Positions 33,681 through 46,155 of a stretch of DNA of 64,000 bases are shown here, piece after piece (position 1 is the first letter of the stretch; the number at the start of each line of letters is the position of its first letter). The notes beneath the pieces were generated by a model that saw only the letters and a program-made list of their open reading frames with translations, was not told where the DNA came from and did no database searches. This stretch comes from Lingula anatina (lineage: Eukaryota; Brachiopoda; Lingulata; Lingulida; Lingulidae), in the NCBI RefSeq assembly GCF_001039355.2, contig NW_019775889.1, positions 4,580-68,579 of the forward strand. Reading direction: 5' to 3'. The position numbers and the translations under genes were made by a program.

Positions 33681-35811
33681 CCTAACCACCATCAGAACGC
33701 TACTATCAACTCTAGCAGTTTTATTTTTTGTCTTGATGATACTCCAGTTGGATATTAGAATATGCACTATGAATAGCTCAAGGCCATCCTACATTTTACT
33801 ACTGTATAATTCTCATTAATAAAAAGATGAAGTATAATTTGCAATTTTATGACAGCTGCAAGCAATTTGTGGGACTCTATTTTTTAGGCCTCTGAGTTTA
33901 AATGAAACCAACTGAATTAAGTTCTGGTATATTACCATAAAAATACCAGATATTTAACTAAGTATCTTATGGCATATCTTGAAAAGATATATAAGAAAAA
34001 AACTTCTTAAACAGTAGGTCCATTGTTCAGTGGACAAAAAAATATGTTTATAAAATGTTTAAACTGATAATGTGACATTATATTACACTTCCTCATAAAA
34101 TGGATCCTCGTTTTCTGTCACATGATCAGATACATATAATCTTTTCTGAAAATCAATGCTTGGCCCAATCTACTTTCGGTAAAGAAAATGAAAACAACTA
34201 ACAGATAGTCTACAAATTTAGTTATCACTCTTGACGTGAAAAAATTTAAGTTAAAAGCACATGGGATTTAAATGAAAGCTAATTCAAAAACAAAATTCGT
34301 GCTTTATTAATGACTCCACATGGGCAATTCACCTTTCCCTTAATTATCTGTCATTTAAACACCCTGAAATTCATGAGAGATACTGTGACCTCCCCCACCC
34401 AAACCTAACATTGTTCTCCATTCCCTCATAACCTGCTTTACACTCATCCCCTCTGTTACCTCCATCTCTCAGGGTACCTGGAGTGCCCTTGGAGACTACT
34501 TGACATGGATTAAGAAAGGGACTGCACCTCAGTATCACATACTCTACCATATATATTTCAAGTTGGAGCTGCACAAGACGGTGGTGCTCTGCCCCTCATC
34601 AGTCACTCACAGTACTCACATAACGTGATTTCTCCATGAATTTGAACAATATGAAATAACAAACAGCATACCAGTACAGACTTGTATCCACATACTGTTA
34701 CTTTTAAATGTGCTGCTTATTGTTTAAAATATGAAGTGGGCAAGTGAGCGTGAATACATACACATACCTGCGCACACACACAGATTCACACGTACACACA
34801 TAAAAATACACAATACACATACCGACATACCTTTATGCTTGTTTTCAGCAACAGTACATATGCAACCAGCTGTAGCTAGGTTACTAATAAAATTCATCTG
34901 CACTGGTTTGCCTTCCAGGTGTTTCACACACATTAAAAACTTCTATAATCTAGATTGTCTCTTTTTGAGCTTATTAGAGAAGAGGGTCTTCCATCTCTTA
35001 CATTTAATGACAGCTATATCTCTCCCACTATGTGATTAATACATACTTACAATTTATTCTGTAATATTGGCCTCCCAGGGTCTAATCAACCCCTGCAAGG
35101 TTTCAGATCTCCTCAGAATCTACTTCAGAGTCAGAAAATCTCAGTACACTAAAACAGTAAACACTATACATAAAATAAATTTCCCATTAATTTCTCACCT
35201 TATGAATATCCTGCACGCCACTTCTAACAATCTCACCACTTATAGGGGCTACTTAGATATCAGCATCTTTTAAGGGTTTTCCAAGTTTTCCCTGTTACTA
35301 AAAGCCAATCCACTCCCAAGATATCATAATTGAGCCAGTCTGTGTAGCTTTTATCTTCACCAACTCAGAGCAATTCTTATCTCTGACATAACTTTGTGTA
35401 AAATCAATAGGCGACTTTGCTCCAAGGGCACAGTACAAAGCTCTTCCTTAAACACTCTCATGATGACAGCTGCTTAAATGGAGCAGGTATACAAGGCAAG
35501 ATTTGCAGCAGACTTTTGTTTGATTGACAGAATCAATACCTAGGTATGATATAATTTGATGTGTTGTGGGTAACTACACAATTATGTATTTGTATTGGTT
35601 GTTTTTTATGATGAATGGCGCCACTGATTGATGCAACTATGGATAATTTAGGCTTTTTGGAAATCATTTTGGCCAGTGGGAGACACAGACATTTTGATGA
35701 CTAATAATGACTTCATATATTTACTAACTGATCAATTCTGCTGTTAGAAGAGGATCAATTTAGCCCTAAACCCTACAACTCAAATAAAGAATGAAAAAAA
35801 TAAATGCAGCT
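33681..35811 (+). repeat. long direct duplication R3, copy b
   Basis: Second copy of 31537-33677. It continues into new sequence after GCAGCT at 35811. Confidence 0.93.
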
Positions 35812-36313
35812 TAAAGGGATAATAACTCTTCGTATGAGATCTATATTTCACAATAAAAACATTGTAAACAACTCATAGAAATATAATATATTCTGTTTTA
35901 CTACAAAAAAGGCAGTTATAGGTGTTATTCTGATATCTGAGCTTGTCTTCAGACCACGTGACCTCCACTGATGACTATACTCTGTTATAATCTCTTAAGA
36001 GATTTTAACAAAAAACCAAACTTTTTAGAAAAAAAACAGGGACTAACTTTGCATGTAAAAATGGATTCATTAACCATTGGTAAGTATGGGAAAATTGTTG
36101 TTTACTCCAGGAAAATCCATTTTTTGGCCAAAACGAAGAGTTATTATCCCTTTAATAATAATAATTATATTCTATCACATATTGACAGAAATTTTTACCA
36201 AAAAACTTTTTAAAAAAGTCCAATCAATTTGTTGGGTTTGGTCTAAACTATTTTGTTGATTTGGTTAAAAAAATCATTAAGAAAAGCACAAGTTAAATCA
36301 ATATTTTTAGCCT

Positions 36314-36349
36314 CTTTTTTTTTTTTTCTATTTTTTTTTTGGGGGGGGA
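36314..36349. repeat. poly-T and poly-G tract
   Basis: T runs followed by a G run, low complexity. Confidence 0.85.
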
Positions 36350-36724
36350 GGGATAAATATTCAACATGCCTCCATGCACCAAGCAGCTGGCACTAGCCTG
36401 CTAAGGTAAACAAACAACAGGAAAAACCTTAGAAAATACCAGAAATATAAGATATACCTGTAAACCTATTTTTGGGAGAATAAACAAAGGGAAATTAGCC
36501 TAATATAAACAGAGGACTGGTCTAAAAGGAGTTCTATTTGGCAGCAGAAAGATTTGATCACCATTGTAGTATTCAAACAGATCAGTTCCTATGTTTGGGA
36601 GCAGCAAATAGTGACCCTGGGATCAAATCCCTAAGCTAACATTTTTGTCATACCATCTCACCTTAATAGAATTTAATGCTCTGGTACTAAAAAAATTCCC
36701 AAATATATATACAAGAATTTTACC

Positions 36725-36748
36725 AAAAAAAAAAAAAAAAAAAAAAAA
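36725..36748. repeat. poly-A tract
   Basis: Twenty-four A residues. Confidence 0.9.
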
Positions 36749-36821
36749 TACAATGTCCTCAGGATACATTGTGCTTTCATTCCATTACTTGCTGTGTTCT
36801 TTTAGTTAATCCAATCACTTA

Positions 36822-37048
36822 GAGTGCATTCCCAGAGATTTAGATCGATCCAGAGATTTAGATTTAGATCGACCTAACTCCCTGGGGGTTCACAAGAAAT
36901 TGCAGTCAGCAGAGCGCGCACCATAGTTAATTACCCCCTTACATCTTTTAGTAGGCGGGACAGATGCTTAAGCCAGCTAAGCTGACAGTATTCTAGTGAG
37001 ACTCTCCACAGGGATAGATCGATCTAAAATCTATGGGAATGGGGTCTT
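36822..37048. mobile_element. fold-back element with GATCGAT-type arms
   Basis: The left arm contains GCATTCCCAGAGATTTAGATC and the right arm, reversed, GACCCCATTCCCATAGATTT then TAGATCGATC. The middle has GCCTACTAAAAGATG-type sequence also found, in changed form, in the element at 43028. No coding capacity. Boundaries are approximate and no target duplication was resolved. Confidence 0.55.
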
Positions 37049-37571
37049 AGTTTAAATTTGTACACAACCATGCAGCTCTATTCGGGATCAGCCAAACTGG
37101 AATCAACTCCTAAAGCTAACATACTCACATGTACATACACTCACTAGTGGACTTAAAATTTGACTACCATTCCACCAGTCATCATTTTAAGACTGGTTTT
37201 GCAATAACTGGGATGGTGGAACCTGGAGTGCAGATACACACACTGTAACCAGCCTGAGTCCACTTTCACAGACAGCAACTGGAGGCTAAATATTCCGGCC
37301 AATTAAGAAAAGCAGCCATGCAATTACAAGTGCAATTTACTGGCTGGGTATTCCTCAGATGGGCCATTAAAATCTCTTCACAAACTGACCAAACCAATTA
37401 GTAAGTCTTTCATGATACCTCAAAGGTAATTAAACGAATGAGGTGTCCATATCTCTAGACAAAAGACTGACCAGATGGACAGCGAGATAGGGTGGACACA
37501 AAGGATGCTTTTTGTCACTTAACTGTTACTATATCAGTTATGTACAGGAGACAGAAAGATTCACATCAAGT

Positions 37572-37721
37572 GAGAGAAAAAGAGAAAAAAGTGTCATGAC
37601 CAGAGAGAGAAAAAGAAAGAGACAAGTCACTATGAGAAAGAGAATGAGAGGGAGAGAGAATAAAGCTTTATTAAGTGAGAGAGAGAGGAAGAGAGAGAGA
37701 GAGAGAGAATAAAGCTTTATC

Positions 37722-37760
<39 letters not shown>
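37572..37760. repeat. (GA)n-rich low-complexity block
   Basis: Purine-only GAGA and GAAA units, with a clean GA array at 37723-37760. The sequence AGAATAAAGCTTTAT occurs twice inside (37657 and 37706), showing internal duplication. The Arg/Glu-rich frames across it are repeat translations. Confidence 0.9.
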
Positions 37761-37763
<3 letters not shown>

Positions 37764-38762
37764 AGCTTGCCTGAAATCATCCACCTCTTTCCCGGTTCCG
37801 CCTTATGATACAACCAAGCCAAGCTCACCTCATGACATCAGCCAGAAAGGCATTTCCTTTACTAATCACAAAAGCTCATATTTTATTACCTAATACCCGA
37901 CTTGATTGATTGAACAACACAAGATTTTTAGCCAAATGTGCATAACTATACACAAATAAAGTAAACTGAAATTGCATATACCTATGAATTAGTGTCTAGT
38001 TTGCAATTTTTTCTCCACACATAAATTAAGAATTTCCAAATATGACATCAAAAATGAAAAAAAAAACTGACAAGACTTTTCTGCTACTAAGGATGTAATT
38101 GTACACAGCACTTTGACAAACGAGCTGTCACAAAAATTATTTCTTGAATTCAGAATATTTATAATAAAGCCTCTGACAGTTTGAGTAATACTGGTAGATC
38201 TTCATTTAAATGAAAAAAAAAAAAATGAATGATGTAGAGATTTCTTCATTCACAGCAAATTAACATCTGGCACTGAGCATTACCAAAAGTATATGACATG
38301 ACTTTCATTTTTCATATCACATTACTCCCATAATAATTACCCCACAGGCAAAAAGTAATCATAAAACAACAAGATTTCTCTATACCAATCTCTGCCAAAT
38401 TATAAAAGACTAGTCAAAATCAATACACACTTACCTAAAATCTTAGTCTGGTAATATCCATCCCTCCTTGCGATAAGATTTGAAATGCCAATATCACATG
38501 CTCACACAGCATGTCTCAACATGCATGGGAGATGACGGAAATTACTAAATCATATATATATAGACTTCTGAAACTTTTTGAGAGTCAAAGTGAGGAAATA
38601 GCATTATGGTAATTACTCCAAATTTTCAATCACTTTGTGATTGCTAATTTCTTTTTTTTTTTTTTTTACATTTGTCATTTTCTCAAATATGCACTTTCTA
38701 AGACAAAACTAACTAAATTGTGAAAGCTTATGTCAACATTCTAAATGTTTTATTAATAAATC

Positions 38763-38783
38763 TTTTTTTTTGGGGGGGGGGGG
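38763..38783. repeat. poly-T/poly-G tract
   Basis: T run directly followed by a run of about 12 G. Confidence 0.9.
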
Positions 38784-41294
38784 TGTGATAAATACATGTT
38801 CTTCAAAGTTACTGAGTAATTGCTGTACAGTATGGTTCCTGCTTCTTATATAAGTCAACTTACATAAGTCCAATAAAACTTTGTTCAAACTGACATAAAT
38901 ATCCGGTCCCTTAAAATTAAGGGTAATACACTGAAGTAAATAATGTAACATAGTAAGTGGCAAAACAGACACAGCCATGTCATTTTCAGGACTCGAAAGC
39001 TCTGTGGTAAAAGACTAATGCGGCATGGGCCTTGTCAATTCTGCTGCTAGGGTTTAATAACATACGAAATAGACATGGTGCATGTCGTTTACACATGGTA
39101 AGGGGCGTCTACTAGATGCACACGTAGGCTCCTATGGCCCATGATACTACTTAAATCCAGGAGGAGGCGTGTTAATCTTATTTGGACTTAGCCCTTACTT
39201 TCAAAATCAGTGCCTTACCTTTTACTTGATTGACATTATTGCACATCCAATTCCATATGCCCTCTCTACCTGCTCATCCAAACCACTGCCCACACATTAC
39301 CCACAACTATACTCTCCAAATGACTACTATCTTATGTCCATCTTTTTCTTGACGACACTGACCAAACTTACTATATCCATAAATAATAGCCCTTATTCCC
39401 TACCGGAGAGAAAATTACAGTAGTCAAGGAACTCACCAGGAGGAGATGAGGGAAGAAGATAGCCATCTTAAAACAACATGGTACACAGTGTTAATGTCTG
39501 ATAAGCATCTGTGTATAATAATTGCTATTTGTATATGCCTAAGGATGGGTGAGGGCGGGGGCGGGGGGGAGACCTCACATACAGGTAAATGTAGCTGTGG
39601 TATTTAGAGCACAGAGAAGAATGGTGTTTGAGAAGGGTAGTAGAGATTTTTATCTTAGAACAACACGTAAGTGTCATAACTCATAAATCATGATTTGTTC
39701 ATATAAACATACTTGAAGAAACCTTGAAACATGTCTCCCCACCTGAGTTGATATTACTGCACAATGGAAGATTTCAAGGAGAGAGAAGACGAGAAGAGCA
39801 GAAAAGAGAGTTTGATGAGAGTCAAATGAAAAAGAAAGAATAAAGAATTAAAGAAAGTATTTGGAGGCATTGAACTTATCTAAAAAAAAAAAAAATGACT
39901 ATGCTCGGTCACTTATACTTACAAACAACTGTGCTACCTGACTGCAATGATAAATTTGTATCACAGTAGTAAATATCTCCACAACTTTCATTCAGTAGTT
40001 TTTAAAAGACATTAAATCACCATTTACAACACACTGATTATAAACAACAAATATAAGATCCTATCTTCCCATGCCATTGGTGCCATTACAGTGACATTTT
40101 GCATGCAGTTCACCTATCATTCTGAAGAGACATTGCAAACAACCATTAAAACACTCTTTTTTTACAGCTTATCTGCAACAAACATCTTAATTGTACATTT
40201 TTCAGTGTACCTAGGTTTTTAGTTCTTTAGGTTCTTATGCCTTGGCAAAGTGAGCCTAAAATGTCTCTTAACCACTTACAAAATAGTCAGGGAAAGAGTA
40301 TTATTTAACCCCGTAACTGATTCAATGATTTTCACAGAGTTAAATTTAACCCTTTGGGCATCAGATTTTTCTTGATCTTCACTTACAGGAATCATCGCTT
40401 CTCATAAGATAAGGTAAAGTTGGTTGACTTTGAAAAGTTAGTCAACTTTATTTTGTGAAGTTTATTTTTTTAAGTAACTAAAAATAACTCAAAAAAGGCA
40501 CAATTTTGCAGTAAGTGGAATGTTTGAAAAGTTCAAGTAATGGCAGTATAAACCAGAAGGCCAACCCAAATTCAGTAAAAATGGTCCTTTAGATCTGACA
40601 TGCTAAGTATATTTTGTGGTCAAGATGACTGGGTGGGTTGGTGCAAGATGGGAGTTATTACATGTGCTTAACCAGGAAAAGATACTTAATCAAAATATCC
40701 TGGACCATGGACTTTTGAAGTCTGTATAAAGTTATACATGCCTTTTTTGATGAACATCCATTATTGTTTGCTGATGACTTACATATCTCACATATCAAAT
40801 TTTGTCATTCAAACCAACCCTATCATCTTCCTTTTTTTTGTAATAAGTATGACACTATTTTTCTTATCAATCAATTTATGATGAATTGGACAAAAATGTA
40901 CTACATCTGTTGTCACAGATTACAACAACAAGCATGGGCAAAGTGTATTGTATTTATGAATGATTCTAACCAGAGCACACGCAATTGTATCTTAAACATC
41001 AGAAATATCTGCATTTACATAAAAAAAAACTACAAACGATTCACACAACCGTGACACATGGGCAAAACTTTTTCCTCTTTTTCTTTTTTGTGTTTAATCA
41101 CCTTTTTCCATTTACAAAACTTGTCAACATTCACAAAAAAATGTCAAATGAAAATAGAGAGAGGGCCAACCCTCAAATTTGACAGTTCTGACAGCATAAA
41201 TCATACCACACACCAACCTTGCCAGTAATTTGACAGGTTAAGATGTGTCCCATTGTGCTGAGAGACCACACTTTCACCACAAGGCAGACACATA

Positions 41295-41517
41295 CAGGGT
41301 GCCCCCCCCCCCCAAAAAAAAAAAACTTGACATTTTACTGACTATAAAAAATATGTTTTGTTAATGTGAACATTTTAATTTTTTTTTCTTTGCCGTGTTA
41401 TTTTGTAATTATTCTGCTTCAATAAATATTTCAATCAAATAATAGCCCTTAATAGCCCAAAGTATATTAGTAATGGGAAATCAAAGAGTGAGTCCAATTT
41501 TTTGGGGACACCCAGTG
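41295..41517. mobile_element. possible small TIR element (mariner-like ends)
   Basis: The left end is CAGGGTGCCCC followed by A-rich sequence. The right end, reversed, is CACTGGGTGTCCCCAAAAAA. The ends are similar and inverted, about 220 bp apart. A TA lies before the left end, but no matching duplication follows the right end, and the C/A homopolymers blur the boundary. Confidence 0.35.
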
Positions 41518-41564
41518 TTTTGTCAGGTCTGGCTATATTAATAACAGGCAATGACAGCTTAGGT

Positions 41565-41588
41565 AAAAAAAAAAAAAAAAAAAAAAAA
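41565..41588. repeat. poly-A tract
   Basis: Twenty-four A residues. Confidence 0.9.
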
Positions 41589-41734
41589 CACTGGCATCCC
41601 ATTAAATCCTAATAACAGGTATTATGTACCCATGCTAAAGGTATGTACACATATTTCTACTTTGGCTATCTGACAAGAGATGGAGAAGAGACAGCTCCTT
41701 GCCCCTTTCTCCCTCCTCACCCTCGCTACGTTCA

Positions 41735-41789
<55 letters not shown>

Positions 41790-41792
41790 GTA
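41735..41792. repeat. (TG)n microsatellite
   Basis: About 28 TG units with CG interruptions at both ends. Confidence 0.95.
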
Positions 41793-42003
41793 TGTCTACG
41801 TGAAGGGAACAGAAAGGAAGAGATTTGAGGGACTTTTAACGGGAACAATAACCCTTACAGATAATCACAGACAAATAATATCACATCTCCTTCAACTTGT
41901 AGCTACCTAGTTCTTAAAGTATTACATATATCTAGCTTAACAAAACTGATGGTTTACATCTGTAAAATAGCAAATCAACATTTTAACATGTTAAGGAAAT
42001 TTG

Positions 42004-42018
42004 CCCCCCCCCCCCCCC
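42004..42018. repeat. poly-C tract
   Basis: Fifteen C residues. Confidence 0.9.
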
Positions 42019-42312
42019 ACCTTCCTCATACCCAGATTTACCAGTGTTTTCCATAAGTCAGAGTTTGTAGGCCTGTACCCCCTTGCACAGAACTTTTCCA
42101 ACAGAGAGAGTGGATCTGTTTTTTTTTTTCTGATCTGTAAAGCTTTCTTTGATGTAATGTATGGAAGTAAGGGCACAAGAGAAATACACCTTGCATATCC
42201 AACTTCAAAGGCAGAGCAGATGGCTGAAAGGTTAAGCACTCTACGAATTACACTCAGAATGTGATTCAGCATCTATTCACAAAACAAAACAAGTTTCAGG
42301 TGCATTGGTGTA

Positions 42313-42390
42313 ACTTTGCTCTTTAGCGTATCGGTATATAATATAGTGTGGGCTGCTGCTACCTGTGCAAGTCCTGGGTTTCAAAGGCAA
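42313..42390 (+). mobile_element. tRNA-derived SINE head
   Basis: An A-box-like TAGCGTATCGGT at 42324-42335 and a B-box-like GGGTTTCAAAGG at 42376-42387 are spaced as in tRNA-derived SINE promoters. TATAATATAGTGTGGGCTGC and GTCCTGGGTT between and around them are typical SINE head sequence. The body and tail downstream (to about 42560) are not recognised. Not a functional tRNA. Confidence 0.5.
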
Positions 42391-42410
42391 CTGGACACTC
42401 ACCTCTCTGC

Positions 42411-42557
42411 TACCAGACTCAGGCCTACCCAACCACTTACTATGAAGAGTGTACTGACACACACCTTAAAAAAGGGTAGTGTGGTCCGATCTACCAGTGA
42501 ATTCAGGATCTTTCAGTGCCGAGTCTGGTAGTCTGGTAGTTGGGTAGGCCTGAGGCT
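42411..42557. repeat. inverted repeat downstream of SINE head
   Basis: CAGACTCAGGCCTACCCAAC at 42414-42433 is repeated inverted at about 42537-42557 (TAGTTGGGTAGGCCTGAGGC) with a loop of about 100 bases. TCTGGTAG is also tandemly repeated in the right arm. Confidence 0.7.
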
Positions 42558-43027
42558 GAGCACCTTCTTCCTTCCAAAAAGTTCAGAAAACAGGCTTAAA
42601 ATAAAAGTACATGCAAGCACTTACCTCCATTCAGTAAAGCAAGAAGAGTGCTAGAATATCCTTATACTATTTATAAATATTTGTGACTCATACTGCTCTG
42701 AAACATTTCACCGCAGCAAAAACAGAAGCAAATTTTAACCAGCCAATACCTTGCTTCCTATACCAGCAACCACACTGCTGCACCAGGCAAAACCAAATAC
42801 ACGCCTGTTTATTACTTCTTGCCTACCAGACTATAAATATACAGACTTTTTTCCTCCTAGAAAGCAGGTCTTTTGAGTGCTTGAACTTTCTCCAGTAGAA
42901 ACTGATATATTTAATAGAGATATGATTGTTTAATGTTACATCTGTCAGTCACAGCCACTGTATATTCAAGAGTGGAACGAGTGCAACAATTCTGAGTAAA
43001 CAGCCGAGATCTCTATGGAACCATTTC

Positions 43028-43275
43028 CAGACCCCATTGCACTAACTGTGGATCAATCTATCTCCAAGGGGATTCGAGCTAAATTGCAATCAACTAAAGC
43101 AGCTTCGATGTCTGTCTTGCCTACTGAAGCTGCTAGGGGATTATTAATTATCGTTTAGCAGCTTCAGTAGGCGTGCCAGACATCTAAGCCGCTTAAGCTG
43201 AAAGCAATCTAGCGAGAAACCCCCATAGAGCTGGATCGATCCTCTTAGATCGATCTAGGTACGGGAACCCAGTCT
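43028..43275. mobile_element. fold-back element with strong central palindrome
   Basis: GCCTACTGAAGCTGCT at 43119-43134 and AGCAGCTTCAGTAGGC at 43159-43174 are exact inverted repeats. Outward from them, GTCTG/CAGAC and further imperfect pairing continue. The outer arms hold GACCCCATTGCA and GATCGATCTAGGTACGGG. Related by arm motifs (AGATCGATC, ACCCCATT) to the element at 36822. No coding capacity. Confidence 0.65.
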
Positions 43276-44012
43276 ATATCTACTTATCCACAGATTAAAA
43301 AATATCAGATACATATTTTTTCTTCAAACTGTAGTTTTTCTCAGATAATAATTTAGTTATAAGAATAAAGTAATTGTTATTCAATCAATGGCTAATACTG
43401 AAATTTGTTTTCCTCCCATAGAATCATCATCAGGGAATGGGACCAATAATCCAGGTTGTTTTGCTTTTTATTGTTGTTTATTTATTTGTTGTTTTTCTAT
43501 TTTAGGTACACCTGGAGTTGGGTATCATTCAAAATGATGATGATGATGATGATGAAGTTCTCTGTACTGAATAGATCATGACAATAACATAAGATGTTAC
43601 TTATTAGTACCAATGAATAAAAATACGACAAGATGTTTTGAAATTTTCAAGATTTAGTTTCAGGAAGTACTGAGCAAGCTGCCATCATGTTTACCTAATA
43701 ACCAAGTAAGATTTCCTGTAAATTATTGGGCATTTCACCTCAATTCCAGTCCATCTTTTACCTCAGTTTGCATGACTCAGACATGCATCTTCTTTTAAAT
43801 CTAGAATCAGTGCTGTGTTCATCTGAAATGTTCTGACTACACCCTTCCTGAGATTCACGGAGTGCAATTTGCTAGTCATGTTTCAGGGTAAAATATTACA
43901 AAAAGTTTTCTTTTTGCCAAAAAGAAAAAAATGTGGTTCTAGAACCTGGAATGAATGCAGTACCCCAGAGCTTTAAATTATCTCTCCCTCTTTAACCAAC
44001 TCCTTTTACTTT

Positions 44013-44016
<4 letters not shown>

Positions 44017-44054
<38 letters not shown>
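44017..44054. repeat. (CT)n microsatellite
   Basis: CT array with one T-rich interruption. Confidence 0.95.
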
Positions 44055-44474
44055 CATCCACCATCTCATTCAACATATGCCATTAACAAATTCTTTCACC
44101 AAGTTACTAAATTAATTGATGTATTTGCATTATCCAGACCTCAGACCTGGACCAAATTGACATTAATTCTTTCATCCTTACCCATTTTCACTTTCACAAA
44201 AAATCACAGATAGCAACGCCAGGGTAAAAATGGCCAATTACTCCTCTTTATGAGAATTGAAGGTGATGAATTACAGCAATTAGCACCACATCAAAATCTG
44301 CAGCTCTCTGTTAGGACCTCCTAATAGACCTGTTGATATTATTTTAACTCGGTACAGGATAAGAATAGAGAACAGAGAATTCCAGAAGTCTATGTCCTGT
44401 TTTACAGTTTGGTGTTTTTAATTTTAACTGAGGCTAGATTATTTTCCAATTAAATAAGCAGTTTGTAAATCTAT

Positions 44475-44484
44475 GTCTCTCTCT

Positions 44485-44517
<33 letters not shown>
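44475..44517. repeat. compound (CT)n-(GT)n microsatellite
   Basis: CT block to 44488, then GT block, with degenerate GTGAGTGA after it. Confidence 0.95.
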
Positions 44518-44519
<2 letters not shown>

Positions 44520-44737
44520 AGAGTGAGTGAGTGTGTATGTGTGTTTGTGCTGACAACGTACAGGCCATCCTGCAATTTGAATGGTTACAGCAGCTGTCAC
44601 AGGGACATCTCATATATTACTACTTTGTCCTTCTGTTGAAAAAAATGTACAAGCAATACATGGTAGAATCTTAAAACTCTGTGACCCTTTAGAAAGAAAA
44701 AAATCAATTGAAATTTGTTTCACACACAAAAAGACAA

Positions 44738-44780
<43 letters not shown>
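44738..44780. repeat. (AAT)n microsatellite
   Basis: About 14 AAT units; the polyasparagine frame over it is a repeat translation. Confidence 0.95.
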
Positions 44781-44781
<1 letters not shown>

Positions 44782-46065
44782 CAAAAACAATAGCATTCCC
44801 CTATGGGGAATCCTAATTATTATTTTGCTGGCCTTAAGTTACATAAATTGTCTTTTTAGCAAACACTTCAGGTCAGGTACTGGTGTATAGCCTGCACATT
44901 TTTTCACAGCACAGGTTTATCAGTGATGTGTTTGGTCTCGACTCAAAAATGGAATTAATTTTCACTTAAACATGATCTGCAATCTGGCTGATGCATACTC
45001 AATCAACAATACAACAAAAACCAGCCAAAGTAAAAAAAAAAAAAGAAAAGAAAAAAAAAAACATTACAAATGTTATCGTCTTGTTGTGACCTCTATCGTG
45101 TGCTTTTGTTGTCAATCTTATGCTGGTACTGGGAAATTTTTGTGAAATACCTAATTTTTTTGTTTCTTTTTTTTTTGCATAATAAAAAAGCTCAACCATG
45201 TGGAACTCATACCAGGCTTCCTTGCATATAGTGTTTCTTTACTCCCCGTGGGGTGCGTGCATCGCGTGCAGTTATCCATGTGAGAAAGGGCAGGTTGTTT
45301 TTCACCTGTGAAATCCCACCTCCCTGAGAGCCAAAATGAATGCACTTATGTGTATCTTTTCCTTATGATCATGTGCATGGAAAATGTTGTTATAAAAAGC
45401 AATAATGGCAATTAATGAGATACAGAAAAAATGTAGGAAGAAGAGAAAGATATTCTGACAAAATAAAGGAGGTACACATGGTAATTGTTTGCACTTTTTT
45501 ATATTCAAAAGCAACATATTGATGTTGATTAAAAAGAAGTTCAACAAATATATATATATATACTGGGTATCATTACTGGGATGAAAACATAGCAGTTTGT
45601 GAAACCATATTACATTATTACTCAGATGCCTTACAAAAAAAAAAAAAAAAAAAAAGAAAAGAAAACAGCTCATCTAAAACTGGAAAAACAAGAAGAAAAA
45701 AAAACATGCACAACAAGAATGAATGCACAAAGCACAGAACCAGCACCATAGCAGCTTTTACATGAAAAGAAAATTACAAATTACACACACAAAAAAAATG
45801 AAAATTTGGATCACTTTTCTGTCTAGATACTTATAACTAGACTAGTACAACCCCAGATGCGTCTGCTGATATCTGATAATTGAATAACTGCTCCATTACC
45901 ATCAAACCATAGCGATCCCAAGTGGTTCCCTCTAAGTGTGCAGACGTAATCAATTGAAAATAATTTGCAACTTTGTTTTTTCCTTCACTGATGATGGTAA
46001 ATGACTCATCCTCTGTTCTGTAAACTCATATTTGGCAACAGTTTTTGGAAGAGAAGGGACAGACA

Positions 46066-46155
46066 GAAGAAAGGACGAGGTAAGGGATGGGAGGAAGGGA
46101 GGGGGGCCAGGAGGGGGGGAAGGGGGGAAAGTATGAGGAAGGGGGGAAGGGGGAC
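46066..46155 (+). repeat. G/A-only purine tract
   Basis: Ninety bases almost purely purine on the plus strand, with many runs of three or more G. It fits both G-quadruplex and triplex-forming patterns. Confidence 0.75.

Noticed and set aside
37512-37893. Arg/Glu-rich and Leu/Ser-rich frames
   Set aside because: Translations of a GA-repeat block on either strand.
42205-42235. tRNA-like sequence ATGGCTGAAAGGTTAAGCAC
   Set aside because: Resembles a tRNA A-box region but has no T-arm or B box at proper distance; not a tRNA gene.
41991-42272. Overlapping open frames of 87 and 93 codons on opposite strands
   Set aside because: No recognisable family, no splice or start context, includes a poly-C tract; overlapping open frames on both strands suggest chance.
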